A stretch of DNA of 53,188 nucleotides from Pontibacter aydingkolensis (GTDB lineage Bacteria; Bacteroidota; Bacteroidia; Cytophagales; Hymenobacteraceae): contig NZ_JAHYXK010000021.1 of the NCBI RefSeq assembly GCF_019443125.1, positions 1-53,188 on the forward strand, read 5' to 3'. Under the pieces are notes generated by a model. It had not been told where the DNA came from. It saw only the letters and a list, made by a program, of their open reading frames with translations, and ran no database searches. Within the stretch, counting starts at the first letter, position 1. The number at the start of each line of letters is the position of its first letter. This document shows positions 17,876 through 26,527 of this stretch, one piece after another. The translations under genes and the position numbers were made by a program.

Positions 17876-17907
17876 AAACCGGCCACAGATCTCTCTGGGG
17901 CCGGTTT
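17876..17907 (-). terminator. Terminator for the YD-repeat lipoprotein gene
   Basis: AAACCGGCC (17876-17884) pairs with GGCCGGTTT (17899-17907), located directly 3' of the minus-strand gene ending at 17933. Confidence 0.75.
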
Positions 17908-17932
17908 AAACTAATGCTGCTTTAAAAGATAC

Positions 17933-18733
17933 TTACTTTGTGTACATGTAAGTATAAGTTTCGCGTTTGCCATTTGGTTTTACAACCGTCTGGGTCAAAG
18001 GATAACCTGCTTTGTCGTACGTGTATGAGTAAGTATACTTGTAGCTTTTGCCTGTGCCATTTACAGTGGTATTAGCTGCAATTATGTTGTTAGGGCTGCT
18101 GGCAGTGCCTGGCTCTGCAAACTCGTAAAATGGATTGTGGTTAGAGTCGTAAGAGTAAGTGGTAGTTGAGAAAAGCTTTGCTTTGCCTTTGTCGTCAATA
18201 ACGTGCTGCTTCTCTTCTGTATAGTTGCCGTTTGGTAGAGCCTCGTAAGTAGTATACGATTTGGCTTTAGCTTTGTCGCCTGTTCCTTCAAACACCGACT
18301 TTTTCTCCAATGTCTTGTCTTCTTTGTAGCTGTAGGTAGCGTAGGTGCTGTATTCTACTTTGCTGTTGTTGTAATACGTAGAAGTAGTTTTTTCCAGAGT
18401 GCCGTCTGTGGCATACGTATATACCTGCTCTGATAACAACGATTGGTTAGTACCTGCGTGGGTAGTTACTTTAGTTAGTTTGCCTTTAGCATCGCGCTCA
18501 AACTTCTCGAAACTTTCCAGTTCACCGCTCTCTTTATCGTAGTGGTTGATTTGCGTAACTACCTGGCCCGCAAAATTGTAGGATGTAACCTTTGAGGACT
18601 CGGCTAAAACCTGAGAAATAGTGCTTTGCTGAAGTTCCGGCGTTACACTTTCCTGCTCACTCTTCTCGCAAGAGCTTAATGCTACCACGCCGAATAAAAG
18701 CATGGCTGGTAAAAATCTGTTTTTCAATTTCAT
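17933..18733 (-). CDS. Lipoprotein with YD/RHS-like repeats
   Basis: 266 residues. The lipobox ALSSC (Cys near 22) indicates a lipid anchor. The mature part consists of tandem beta-type units with Y-x-Y/T-Y-(D/A)-x-x-G-x-(L/P) cores, such as 'YTYATDGTLEKT', 'TYSYDSNHNPF' and 'YTYDKAGYPLTQT'. These resemble short RHS/YD repeats and DUF4595-like Bacteroidota lipoproteins. There is no toxin tip or transmembrane domain, and it is far too short for a polymorphic toxin. Function unknown. The region is rich in Thr, Tyr, Ser and Lys. Confidence 0.65.
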   Translation of the reverse strand: MKLKNRFLPAMLLFGVVALSSCEKSEQESVTPELQQSTISQVLAESSKVTSYNFAGQVVTQINHYDKESGELESFEKFERDAKGKLTKVTTHAGTNQSLLSEQVYTYATDGTLEKTTSTYYNNSKVEYSTYATYSYKEDKTLEKKSVFEGTGDKAKAKSYTTYEALPNGNYTEEKQHVIDDKGKAKLFSTTTYSYDSNHNPFYEFAEPGTASSPNNIIAANTTVNGTGKSYKYTYSYTYDKAGYPLTQTVVKPNGKRETYTYMYTK

Positions 18734-19011
18734 TTGGCTAAAAGTTGAAAAGTTGAAAAAAATAGTACGCTACGGCACATATTGCCGGTAGGTTGCAGTG
18801 AAAACGGAAGAAGTGTTAAAATAATTGCACTTTAGTTAATAAAATATCTGGAGAGGTGTATTGGGAGGAGTGGTTTTGGTATGATTTAAATTTGTAACTA
18901 ATTGATAAACAAAAGTTTTGTGTGATTTAAAACCTTCAGTAAAAAAAGTAAAAATTTTTAAAAATCGCTTAAATATAGGATTAAATATATTTTTGCAACC
19001 TTGCAGTATAC

Positions 19012-21453
19012 TTAGTTTAGACTTGCACTTTGGGCTATATTAAGCAATTCGTCTCCGGCATCTATATTGTGGCGCAGATGTTCTTCAAAACTAACCTCAA
19101 TGCGTAGAGCCTTCAGTCCTTGCACACCCTGCATCTCTTCCAGTTCTAGGCGTTCAACTTTTTTACCGATATAACCCTCAGACTGTAAAAACTCGATGTA
19201 GCGGATATACTCTTCGGCTTCTTTCTGTTGCGTGTATACAATGGCAATTTTGTTTGGCTGTGTAAGCCGTTCTTCAGTACCACGCAGCGTAGCTTTGTCC
19301 AGGCGCTTTTTAATAATTTCGTACCGGATGTTATTTGCGCCTTCTACATCAAATTTCTTTTCGTCCAGCCTGAACCGGATCGAAATAGAGTCGCTATGTA
19401 CCAGAATAAGTTGCGTGATCTCGAGGGGTAACTTAAGGTTTGCACGCAGGTTATGGATACGCCTGGCCACTTCGCAGGTAAGCATGAGTTGCCATAAGCG
19501 CATGTTTTTTAAGTATATCGGCTGAAAATTTCCATTGTTCAACAGCGATGCACCTATATAAATGTTATACTCCAGGCCATCGGTTTTATACTTTTCAAAA
19601 TAATGCGGGAATATCTGCTGCGCCTTTTCCTCTTCACGTTCTAAAAACGTAGAAATTGTTTCGTTGATCATGAACATACTTTCTTCGTATGCCCGCCTTT
19701 TGTTATAAACTACTTTGTAAGGGTTGTTAATGGCAGAGCGATAAGCCTGTATCGCAGCGAGTGCACCAGGGTTCTTTTGCGCAAAGTAATCAAACAATGG
19801 TTCTACCTCCTCTCTCAGGAAACCAAGTATAATACCCTCTTCATCAGAGGCCAGGTCCTGCATAATATCATGCGAGAGTTTGTCTATCTTAAAAATCAGC
19901 TCATCGAGTATGGTAAGCGGTAAATTGTCTTTTGCGGCAAGTATAACCTCTTTTGCCAGTACAAGCTGCTCCAGCAAATCGCCCTGAATAGCCTTGTTGC
20001 GCTCTATGGCAGAGTTTCTTATGTCAGAAGACCCGTAAAGTGGGTACACATCCCGGAACACAATTGGCTCAATTTCAGAGCTGGCATTGCGCTCCATTTT
20101 CTCCAATAAGTTAATGGCAGCCTGTGTAAAGCGCCATTCTACAATAGGGTGTATAGCAGTATACTTTTCTTTAATGATGTTCTGAATACTGCTTCGCAAC
20201 TCTTCCAGGCTACGGTTCATGGCCAGGGCAAACAGCGGCAGTATATCTTTCAGCCTGATTGTTGAGAGTGCGTTCAGCTCTCCGGGAATAGGCGAGGCAA
20301 GTTCCATGAGGCCAATTATTCTGCCTTCATATTCCAGTGGTGCTATAATCAGGTTGCGGACCCCGTGCTCAAGTAACTGGTCTTCTATAGTAGTGGGCTC
20401 CGGTAGTACGTTCAGGTCTTCCACAACAATGGTATGGCCTTTTTTAATTACAGGCTCGTAAATGGAGCCTTTCAGGTCATTCAGCTTCAGGTCCGAATCC
20501 TGCGAAAGTATAAGCCCGTTCCATATTTTGCGGGCATATGTAGTGTCGAAGTCTCGGATGGCGGGGCAGGAGGCAAAGCCAAGCCGTACACCCGGCAAAC
20601 CGAACAATACGCGCAGTTTCTGCTGTAAGATATCAAAGCCTTCATCAGTAGCCACAGAGTCGCGGTCCAGCAATTCGTAGCGCAACGATGATATTGTTTC
20701 TTCTATAGTTACATCGGTAAAATCGTAGATCGCGAAGCCCGAAAACTCAAAGTTTTCCGGAGGCAAGGTCTGCATCCACAGGTCTAGGTTATTGTAGCGG
20801 TTAATCAGGTAATTTATCTCCTGTGCATTCAGTTTTTTTATCTCGCCTTTGGCTTTTACCTCCATAAACTTAAGGTCTATACTTAGTTTATAGTGGCGAT
20901 CCAGGTTAGTAAACTTGTCTTTGATAGTGAAGATAAAGGGCTCGTCCACGTAAAAATTGGCGTTATAAAATTTATCAAGTATGATAGTATAAGCCGAAAG
21001 AGTTAACCTGAAGAGCAGCGTTTTTTTATCGATATTTAGCTTTTCAGAATAATTGTCGCCACCAAGTAGTTTAAGTTCTTCCAGCTTAGGTGTGGCGTAA
21101 AAACTTTCGAAATGGAAAGGAGCCACAACTGCCTTTAAGTCGTTTTCCCAAAGTGCACCGGCAAAGATATCCTCCATTAAAACATCAACGGTGTCTATGT
21201 GTCTGTCTATAATAGAAACATCATGAATAGGAGAAATAAGGTCTGCTTTTTTTCGAAGCATACCAGCCAGCTCGCTAACACGGGATGCATTGCAGTTAGG
21301 GTCGCTTATCAGCTTATCTTCCCAATAGGCAATTAGCGGTGATAGGCTCAGCGCAGATTTAAACGGGAATTCATCCACGCCAATAATGATTTCATCATTG
21401 TTCGTGATGGCGACAACCGTTTCATGAAAATTGCCTTTTCGGGGTTTACTCAT
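19012..21453 (-). CDS. Large cytosolic GAF-domain protein of unknown function
   Basis: 813 residues with no signal peptide or membrane segment. A GAF-like domain is recognisable at about 270-420 ('DEGFDILQQKLRVLFGLPGVRLGFAS', 'GVRNLIIAPLEYEGRIIGLMELASP'). The flanking N-terminal 260 and C-terminal 390 residues match nothing I recognise; the C-terminal part is Glu/Arg-rich, largely helical and ends in an acidic tail. There is no kinase, GGDEF or output domain, so a ligand-sensing scaffold is a guess. The gene is single and long. The intergenic stretch downstream (18734-19011) is AT-rich without a clear terminator. Confidence 0.7.
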   Translation of the reverse strand: MSKPRKGNFHETVVAITNNDEIIIGVDEFPFKSALSLSPLIAYWEDKLISDPNCNASRVSELAGMLRKKADLISPIHDVSIIDRHIDTVDVLMEDIFAGALWENDLKAVVAPFHFESFYATPKLEELKLLGGDNYSEKLNIDKKTLLFRLTLSAYTIILDKFYNANFYVDEPFIFTIKDKFTNLDRHYKLSIDLKFMEVKAKGEIKKLNAQEINYLINRYNNLDLWMQTLPPENFEFSGFAIYDFTDVTIEETISSLRYELLDRDSVATDEGFDILQQKLRVLFGLPGVRLGFASCPAIRDFDTTYARKIWNGLILSQDSDLKLNDLKGSIYEPVIKKGHTIVVEDLNVLPEPTTIEDQLLEHGVRNLIIAPLEYEGRIIGLMELASPIPGELNALSTIRLKDILPLFALAMNRSLEELRSSIQNIIKEKYTAIHPIVEWRFTQAAINLLEKMERNASSEIEPIVFRDVYPLYGSSDIRNSAIERNKAIQGDLLEQLVLAKEVILAAKDNLPLTILDELIFKIDKLSHDIMQDLASDEEGIILGFLREEVEPLFDYFAQKNPGALAAIQAYRSAINNPYKVVYNKRRAYEESMFMINETISTFLEREEEKAQQIFPHYFEKYKTDGLEYNIYIGASLLNNGNFQPIYLKNMRLWQLMLTCEVARRIHNLRANLKLPLEITQLILVHSDSISIRFRLDEKKFDVEGANNIRYEIIKKRLDKATLRGTEERLTQPNKIAIVYTQQKEAEEYIRYIEFLQSEGYIGKKVERLELEEMQGVQGLKALRIEVSFEEHLRHNIDAGDELLNIAQSASLN

Positions 21454-21657
21454 AGAATTAGGTGCACTGGGCAGGTTAAGGGTGTATAGGCTCTCTGTAA
21501 TGTTATAAATTTAAGCTTGTAAATATTTCTTATGACTTTAAACGAAAGTTTCCGGTAAAAGATAGTGCAATTCTGATTAAGAGATCGTTAAGCGCATTTA
21601 AGTACGGCTGGAAGATTTGTTCGTCTAATAATTCTTTTATAGATAAGGAGCTAAATA

Positions 21658-21665
21658 TATCTTTG
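21658..21665 (+). promoter_or_regulatory. Candidate -7 box TATCTTTG
   Basis: Exact TAnnTTTG match 51 nt before the ATG at 21716, with no clear -33 partner. If correct, transcription starts about 10 nt before the alternative ATG at 21683, which favours the downstream start. Confidence 0.4.
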
Positions 21666-21715
21666 GCATAATATTTATTATAATGGATAGTTATACAACC
21701 AATACAGATTTAACT

Positions 21716-22357
21716 ATGATTAGAAGTACAGTTACAAAATGGGTATTTGCGATTATGCTTTTCTTACTTGCCTTTGGTGCCCAGGCGCAAACGCAATCTC
21801 AGCTTGAGAAAGACTTGGCTGCTTTCAGGAGTTGGATGCAAACCAAAGCCAGCCTGGCCGACAGCACCATCCGGAAAGAATGGCCAACCGTTAAAAAAGA
21901 GTACCGCGAACTTACCTGCTCGTTAGACCAGAATACCAGAAAGATGTCTGATAAGTCGAGGCAGGAATACGGGGAGATGAAAGCGGATTATAAAGAGTGG
22001 GAAGAACGTAACGAAACCCGCCAGCCGGTAAGTCTGGATGGCAAAAAACTGGCTCACTGGGAAAAGATCATGACGGGCACTACGCGCATTGCAAGTATAA
22101 AGCCTGCTAACCTGCGCGACGCCTTTGTGCTTGCCCTGGATGTTACCCGCGAGCACAGGCGCACCTGGAACCTGAGCGATTGGGAGTATGCCGAGTTTGT
22201 AGTAGGGGAGTTGAATACTAGAAAAGCCGAAGTGCTGGACAAACTGAATAACAGCGATAAGATAAAGATAGCTGCCCTGCAGGTTGAGTTTGCTACCCTT
22301 AAAAAAAGCAAAGAAGCCAAAGACAAGTACCAGGAAATGCGCGAAGGAAAACGCTAA
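21716..22357 (+). CDS. Small secreted helical protein (DUF6565-like)
   Basis: 213 residues from the ATG at 21716; an in-frame ATG at 21683 would add 11 polar residues before the signal peptide. The signal ends in FGAQAQ. The mature protein is highly charged and helical, with 'DLAAFRSWMQTKASLADSTIRKEWPTVKKEYREL' and 'YGEMKADYKEWEERNE', a W/E/K-rich pattern I associate with DUF6565 proteins of Hymenobacteraceae; this recall is uncertain. Periplasmic, function unknown. A strong terminator follows at 22374. Confidence 0.7.
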   Translation: MIRSTVTKWVFAIMLFLLAFGAQAQTQSQLEKDLAAFRSWMQTKASLADSTIRKEWPTVKKEYRELTCSLDQNTRKMSDKSRQEYGEMKADYKEWEERNETRQPVSLDGKKLAHWEKIMTGTTRIASIKPANLRDAFVLALDVTREHRRTWNLSDWEYAEFVVGELNTRKAEVLDKLNNSDKIKIAALQVEFATLKKSKEAKDKYQEMREGKR

Positions 22358-22373
22358 AATATAAAATTAAAGC

Positions 22374-22410
22374 AAAAAGCCCCGGCAAGTATAAGTTGCC
22401 GGGGCTTTTT
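22374..22410. terminator. Bidirectional terminator with 15-bp perfect stem
   Basis: AAAAAGCCCCGGCAA (22374-22388) and its exact complement (22396-22410) flank a 7-nt loop GTATAAG. The arm plus loop spells AAGTATAA, an instance of the iterated heptamer. It separates the plus-strand gene and the convergent small ORF at 22413. Confidence 0.9.
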
Positions 22411-22412
22411 GC

Positions 22413-22589
22413 TTAGATGGCGTTTTTACCTTTAGTACCACCAGATTGCTCTTTATTTTGGTTGCGGCCCTGGTCAGGGCTTTTATTCTGGTCCTTATCA
22501 GTTAAATGCCTGTTTTCTTTCACATTATTTTTATCTCTCGCCTCAGGATTACTCTGCTTGTGTCGGTCTTGATTGTGTCCTTTTGTCAT
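22413..22589 (-). CDS. Small hydrophilic protein, 58 aa
   Basis: An open frame from the ATG at 22587-22589 to the TAA at 22413 encodes a very polar peptide beginning MTKGHNQDRHKQ and rich in Asn, Gln, Lys, Asp and Gly (for example NQNKEQSGGTKG). It has no hydrophobic segment and looks intrinsically disordered. Its stop sits immediately 3' of a strong bidirectional terminator, as expected for a real minus-strand gene. The composition resembles small stress-type hydrophilic proteins, but I recognise no family. Confidence 0.5.
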   Translation of the reverse strand: MTKGHNQDRHKQSNPEARDKNNVKENRHLTDKDQNKSPDQGRNQNKEQSGGTKGKNAI

Positions 22590-22744
22590 GGTTTGTTTTC
22601 GTTTGGTTTGTACTATAGCTTACGGCTTACTGGCCTGTGGGTTAAAAAGGGCGCCTCTACCATGGCCGGTTTGTACTTTATTTATTGTGGATAACTAGTG
22701 GGTATTTATCTTAAAAGTGACGCCTGCATCTAAGCAAAAACCCC

Positions 22745-22752
22745 TACTTTTG
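22745..22752 (+). promoter_or_regulatory. Candidate -7 box TACTTTTG for the deoxynucleoside kinase
   Basis: Matches TAnnTTTG and lies 33 nt before the ATG at 22785; no clear -33 element. Confidence 0.4.
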
Positions 22753-22784
22753 TAACCGGCTTTTACTAAAAACCATAGATTACC

Positions 22785-23399
22785 ATGCACATTGCAATTG
22801 TAGGCAATATTGGCGCTGGCAAAACCACCCTGGCCACCAAGCTGTCGCAACACTTTAAGTGGGACTTATACTTAGAGGCGGTTGAAAACAACCCTTACCT
22901 GAAAGACTTTTATGAAGATATGGAGCGGTGGTCTTTCCACTTGCAGGTATTTTTCCTGAACAGCCGGTTTAACCAGGTACAACAGATAAAATCAAATGGC
23001 CGCAGCGTTATTCAGGACCGCACCATTTACGAAGATGCCCATATCTTTGCTAAAAACCTACACCAGTCCGGGTTAATGACTACCCGTGATTATGACAACT
23101 ATTTCGCATTATTCGAGTCAATGATCACCATGGTAAAGGCCCCGGATCTGATGATTTACCTAAAGGCTGACCTGCCTAAACTGATCGGTCAGATAGAAAA
23201 GCGCAACCGCGACTACGAAAGTAGTATCAGCATAAACTACCTGCGTAACCTAAACGAGCACTACAATACCTGGATGAGCAACTACAACCAGGGCAAATTG
23301 CTTGTGATTGACGTGAATAACCTGGATTTTGTGGCCAACCCAGAAGATTTAGGTTCGATTATAGAGAAAGTACAGGCAGAGCTATTTGGCTTGTTTTAA
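22785..23399 (+). CDS. Deoxynucleoside kinase (dNK family)
   Basis: 204 residues. The P-loop 'GNIGAGKTT' is at 7-15. 'NPYLKDFYEDMERWSFHLQVFFLNSRF' is the substrate-pocket helix with the conserved Gln. 'VIQDRTIYEDAHIFA' carries the D-R-x-x-x-E-D catalytic/base-contact motif, and 'KRNRDYE' is the LID. It phosphorylates deoxyribonucleosides in the salvage pathway, probably purine deoxynucleosides by similarity to bacterial dAK/dGK, but specificity is not decided by the sequence alone. Monocistronic, ending at a terminator (23432). Confidence 0.92.
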   Translation: MHIAIVGNIGAGKTTLATKLSQHFKWDLYLEAVENNPYLKDFYEDMERWSFHLQVFFLNSRFNQVQQIKSNGRSVIQDRTIYEDAHIFAKNLHQSGLMTTRDYDNYFALFESMITMVKAPDLMIYLKADLPKLIGQIEKRNRDYESSISINYLRNLNEHYNTWMSNYNQGKLLVIDVNNLDFVANPEDLGSIIEKVQAELFGLF

Positions 23400-23431
23400 A
23401 GTATAGCTTATACTTATAATACTTTTATAAG

Positions 23432-23467
23432 AAAGGCAATGCACGGCTAGTGTATTGCCTTTTTCTA
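23432..23467 (+). terminator. Terminator after deoxynucleoside kinase
   Basis: AAAGGCAAT (23432-23440) pairs with ATTGCCTTT (23454-23462), followed by further T residues. Confidence 0.75.
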
Positions 23468-23489
23468 TTTTTAAGCATTTGCGAAGTCT

Positions 23490-24040
23490 GCTTCTGGCGC
23501 GGGTATCCAACCCGTGATTTGTAGTGGGCGAGGGTCTCCAGACTCGCTTGTGCGTACTAGATTCAGCTACCTTTTAAAAACAGTTCTCTCTAAGTTCATT
23601 CGTTCTCTCTTAAAAGAAGCCTTTCTGCTTTTAGCCAGCTTTTCGCCTCGCCGGCTGGGCCCTACTTTTTGTCCCCGAACTTGATTCGGGGACGCTCCTT
23701 TCTCGAGGGCCCCTACCCCCACTCGCTGACCGCCCCAACAGTGGACCATCGTTAGTGCACCTGGCATATGCTGTCGTTTTATAGCAACAACAGTTATTTA
23801 TACTTTGTATCATTTGTGTTAATCTCTGGCTAAGATGTGTCCATCCCAGTCTTTGGCCTTTTTTCCACTTGTCATCTTGGAAGGATCTTGGTAGAAGGGA
23901 GGTTAAGCGTCAGCTACAGAGGTTGTGAGTTTTATCAAATTAACTTCAGAAATCCCCTCATTGGTTAAAGAGGGGCAGGGGTGGTTGGAGCGGTCTGAAG
24001 ACAATCCTGTCCATCTATTAATCCCGAGAATCCTGGTCCA
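23490..24040. repeat. Intergenic repeat island (mosaic of at least five modules)
   Basis: This gene-free stretch contains short modules that recur elsewhere in the window. 23494-23517 (GGCGCGGGTATCCAACCCGT) recurs inverted near 48990. 23837-23856 (GTGTCCATCCCAGTCTTTGG) is near 43613. 23872-23910, ending GAAGGGAGGTTAAGC, matches 43408-43446. 23968-23989 is the GAGGGGCAGGGGTGG module. 23631-23760 is GC-rich with the inverted repeat TCCCCGAA/TTCGGGGA. Open frames across it are broken and compositionally odd, so I treat them as non-coding. Confidence 0.7.
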
Positions 24041-24111
24041 GGGCCGACCTTTCTTTCACCTCAACCTAAAAATCACTATATTCATACCTGCAACTAACCT
24101 ATAAAACTATA

Positions 24112-25770
24112 ATGAAAGGAAAGCACATACTTTTTGCCTCGGCCATAACGGCGGCTACATTTGGCTGCACAAGCAAAACCACCGAAGGTGATACCGCCAC
24201 TACGGCAGTAGAAGCAAGCGACAGCATGAAGCAGAAGCTAGACATGTATACTACGGTGCGCTTAACATCTGACCTGAGCCACCTGAGCGAGAATGAGCGT
24301 AAAATGATACCATTGCTGATAGAGGCAGGGGATATTATGAACGAACTGTTCTGGTACGAAGCTTACGGTAAACGCGACTCGCTGATGAGTGCCCTAAATG
24401 ATGAGCAACTGAAGCGCTTTGTGCAGATTAACTACGGCCCTTGGGATAGGCTTAATAACAATGAGCCATTTGTGCCTGGTGTGGGACCAAAGCCTGATGC
24501 CGCAAACTTTTACCCTGCCGACATGACCAAGGAAGAGTTTGAACAGGCTAACCTGAAAGATAAAACCAGCCAGTATACTTTTCTGCGTCGCGATGCCAAT
24601 GGCAAACTTATTACAGTGCTTTACCATGTGCAATTTAAAGACCAGGTAAAGCGTGTGTCTGATTTGCTAAAGCAAGCAGCAGCGCTGGCAGAAGACCCCG
24701 GCCTGAAAAAATACCTGACACTGCGTGCAGATGCCATGCTAACCGACAACTACCAGCCAAGCGACCTTGCCTGGATGGATATGAAATCGAACAGGCTGGA
24801 TGTGGTAATCGGACCGATAGAAACGTATGAAGATAAGCTGTTTGGCTACAAGGCCGCGCATGAGGCCTACGTGCTTGTAAAAGATATGGAGTGGAGTGAG
24901 CGCCTAGCAAAGTATGCAGCCTTCTTGCCTGAGCTTCAGCGCGGCTTGCCAGTACTTGCAAAGTATAAAACCGAGACGCCGGGCACCGACTCTGACCTGA
25001 ACGCTTATGATGTAGTGTTTTACGCCGGCGATAGCAACGCAGGCAGCAAAACCATCGCCATTAACCTGCCAAACGACGAGGAGGTGCAACTAAAGAAAGG
25101 CACGCGCCGCCTGCAGTTGAAAAACGCCATGCGAGCCAAGTTCGACAAGATCATGGTGCCGATTGCCGATGAGTTGATTGCTGGCGATCAGAAAAAGCAC
25201 GTAACGTTCGATGCCTTCTTTGCCAATACCATGTTCCACGAGGTGGCGCACGGACTGGGTATAAAGAATACCATAAACAACAAAGGTACCGTACGCGAGG
25301 CCCTGAAAGAGCATGCATCTGCCCTGGAAGAAGGCAAAGCAGATATACTTGGCTTGTACATGATCACACAACTGCACGAGAAAGGCGAAGTAGAAGGAAG
25401 TTTGGAAGATTACTATACGACATTCCTGGCGGGTATTTTCCGTTCGGTGCGTTTTGGTGCGGCCAGTGCTCATGGCAAAGCCAACATGGTACGCTTTAAC
25501 TTCTTTAAAGAGAACGGCGCTTTTGAGCGTGACGAGCAAAGTGGCAAGTATAGAGTGGATTACACTAAAATGCGCGAAGCCATGGATAAGCTGTCTGAAA
25601 CGATACTTACCCTACAGGGCACTGGCGACTATGCCGGTGTAGGTAATCTGCTAAACAACCAGGGGCAGGTAAGTTTGCAACTGCAGTCTGACCTGGACAG
25701 GCTTTCTAAAGCAAACATACCTGTTGATATTGTTTTTGAGCAGGGTGTGGACGTGCTTGGATTGAGATAA
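24112..25770 (+). CDS. M49/DPP III-like zinc metallopeptidase, lipoprotein
   Basis: 552 residues. The signal ends at a Cys in ATFGC (about residue 19), so probably lipid-anchored. The zinc site is 'FHEVAHGLG' (His376, Glu377, His380), with the second motif 'LEEGKADILGLYM' (Glu406 or Glu407, Asp411) about 30 residues on. Dipeptidyl-peptidase III has the unusual HExxGH and EECRAE/D; this protein keeps the second motif pattern but has a normal five-residue HExxH. Proteins of this type in Bacteroidota are often labelled Zn-dependent hydrolase. It likely removes dipeptides or acts on small peptides in the periplasm; this is inferred. The next gene starts 9 nt later. Confidence 0.8.
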   Translation: MKGKHILFASAITAATFGCTSKTTEGDTATTAVEASDSMKQKLDMYTTVRLTSDLSHLSENERKMIPLLIEAGDIMNELFWYEAYGKRDSLMSALNDEQLKRFVQINYGPWDRLNNNEPFVPGVGPKPDAANFYPADMTKEEFEQANLKDKTSQYTFLRRDANGKLITVLYHVQFKDQVKRVSDLLKQAAALAEDPGLKKYLTLRADAMLTDNYQPSDLAWMDMKSNRLDVVIGPIETYEDKLFGYKAAHEAYVLVKDMEWSERLAKYAAFLPELQRGLPVLAKYKTETPGTDSDLNAYDVVFYAGDSNAGSKTIAINLPNDEEVQLKKGTRRLQLKNAMRAKFDKIMVPIADELIAGDQKKHVTFDAFFANTMFHEVAHGLGIKNTINNKGTVREALKEHASALEEGKADILGLYMITQLHEKGEVEGSLEDYYTTFLAGIFRSVRFGAASAHGKANMVRFNFFKENGAFERDEQSGKYRVDYTKMREAMDKLSETILTLQGTGDYAGVGNLLNNQGQVSLQLQSDLDRLSKANIPVDIVFEQGVDVLGLR

Positions 25771-25779
25771 TTGTTACTG

Positions 25780-26292
25780 ATGGAGATACTAAACTGGAAA
25801 CAGAAAGATTTTTCGGGAAGAAAGTATATTGTAAACTCAGCTGATGGGCAGCTTGGAAAACTCGTGTTTGATGGCTGGACAAGTTATAATGCCGTTTTTG
25901 ACTCTGGGGAGTCCAGCGTTTCATTTACGAGCAAGGGCTGGGTTGAACAGGAAGTAACCATACGTTACAACGGAGAGATAGTGGGAAACGGCATTACGTC
26001 ATTACTCGGAAAATCACGCATCGAAATGGTTTCCGGGGAAAAATATGTTTTGCAAAGTAAAACCTTCTCTCAAAAGCAGGTATTGACGGATGTAGCCGGA
26101 AAAAGTGTCATCAGTTTTGAGCAGCCTGCTTTTGGCTTTGGCAAAGGGCAAATACTAATAGCAGATGGCGTTTCAGAACTGACAAAGTTAGCCTTGGTTA
26201 GTACTGGGTTATACTTTAAAACTGTATCAGATAGCCAGGTAGCCATTTTGATCGCCATATTTACGCCTATCTTCCTTCAGATAATAAGGTAG
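25780..26292 (+). CDS. Hypothetical protein, possibly tubby/LURP-one-like beta-barrel
   Basis: 170 residues from the ATG at 25780 (a TTG at 25771 is also in frame). It has no signal peptide. Short alternating beta-type segments with 'GRKYIVNSADGQLGKLVFDGW', 'SFTSKGWVEQEVTIRYNG' and 'RIEMVSGEKYVLQSK' are followed by a single hydrophobic C-terminal helix ('VAILIAIFTPIFLQII'). That layout resembles the LURP-one/tubby-like fold, where a hydrophobic helix fills a barrel; the assignment is tentative. It starts 9 nt after the metallopeptidase stop, so it is likely co-transcribed. Confidence 0.6.
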   Translation: MEILNWKQKDFSGRKYIVNSADGQLGKLVFDGWTSYNAVFDSGESSVSFTSKGWVEQEVTIRYNGEIVGNGITSLLGKSRIEMVSGEKYVLQSKTFSQKQVLTDVAGKSVISFEQPAFGFGKGQILIADGVSELTKLALVSTGLYFKTVSDSQVAILIAIFTPIFLQIIR

Positions 26293-26311
26293 CCCGTCAT
26301 AGAATCAAGAT

Positions 26312-26345
26312 AAAAAGCCTGTCCTTTTGGTCAGGCTTTTTATTT
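26312..26345 (+). terminator. Terminator after the M49-like operon
   Basis: AAAAAGCCTG (26312-26321) and CAGGCTTTTT (26332-26341). Confidence 0.8.
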
Positions 26346-26527
26346 AGCTATTAACTACTGCTTCGTAACGATTGTAAGCTATACCCAGTGCTTTTGTTTG
26401 CTGATTAAGTTAAGAGTTATAATAATTGGCACGGAGTTGGGAATACACTGTTGTCAGCAAGACCTTAGACCTCTCTTGAAGTAGAAAGAGAAGGAAGGTG
26501 CTGAATTATAATTTAAATGACAATGTT

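Noticed and set aside
17933..18733. RHS toxin or polymorphic toxin
   Set aside because: Only a few short YD-like units, no toxin tip, no immunity gene; a small lipoprotein fits better.
22506..22694. 62-codon plus-strand frame opposite the 58-aa gene
   Set aside because: Antisense to the more plausible minus-strand small gene and lacks a recognisable start context.
23567..23813. Overlapping minus-strand frames of 60-66 codons in the 23-kb island
   Set aside because: GC-rich repeat sequence read in two frames; no start context or homology.
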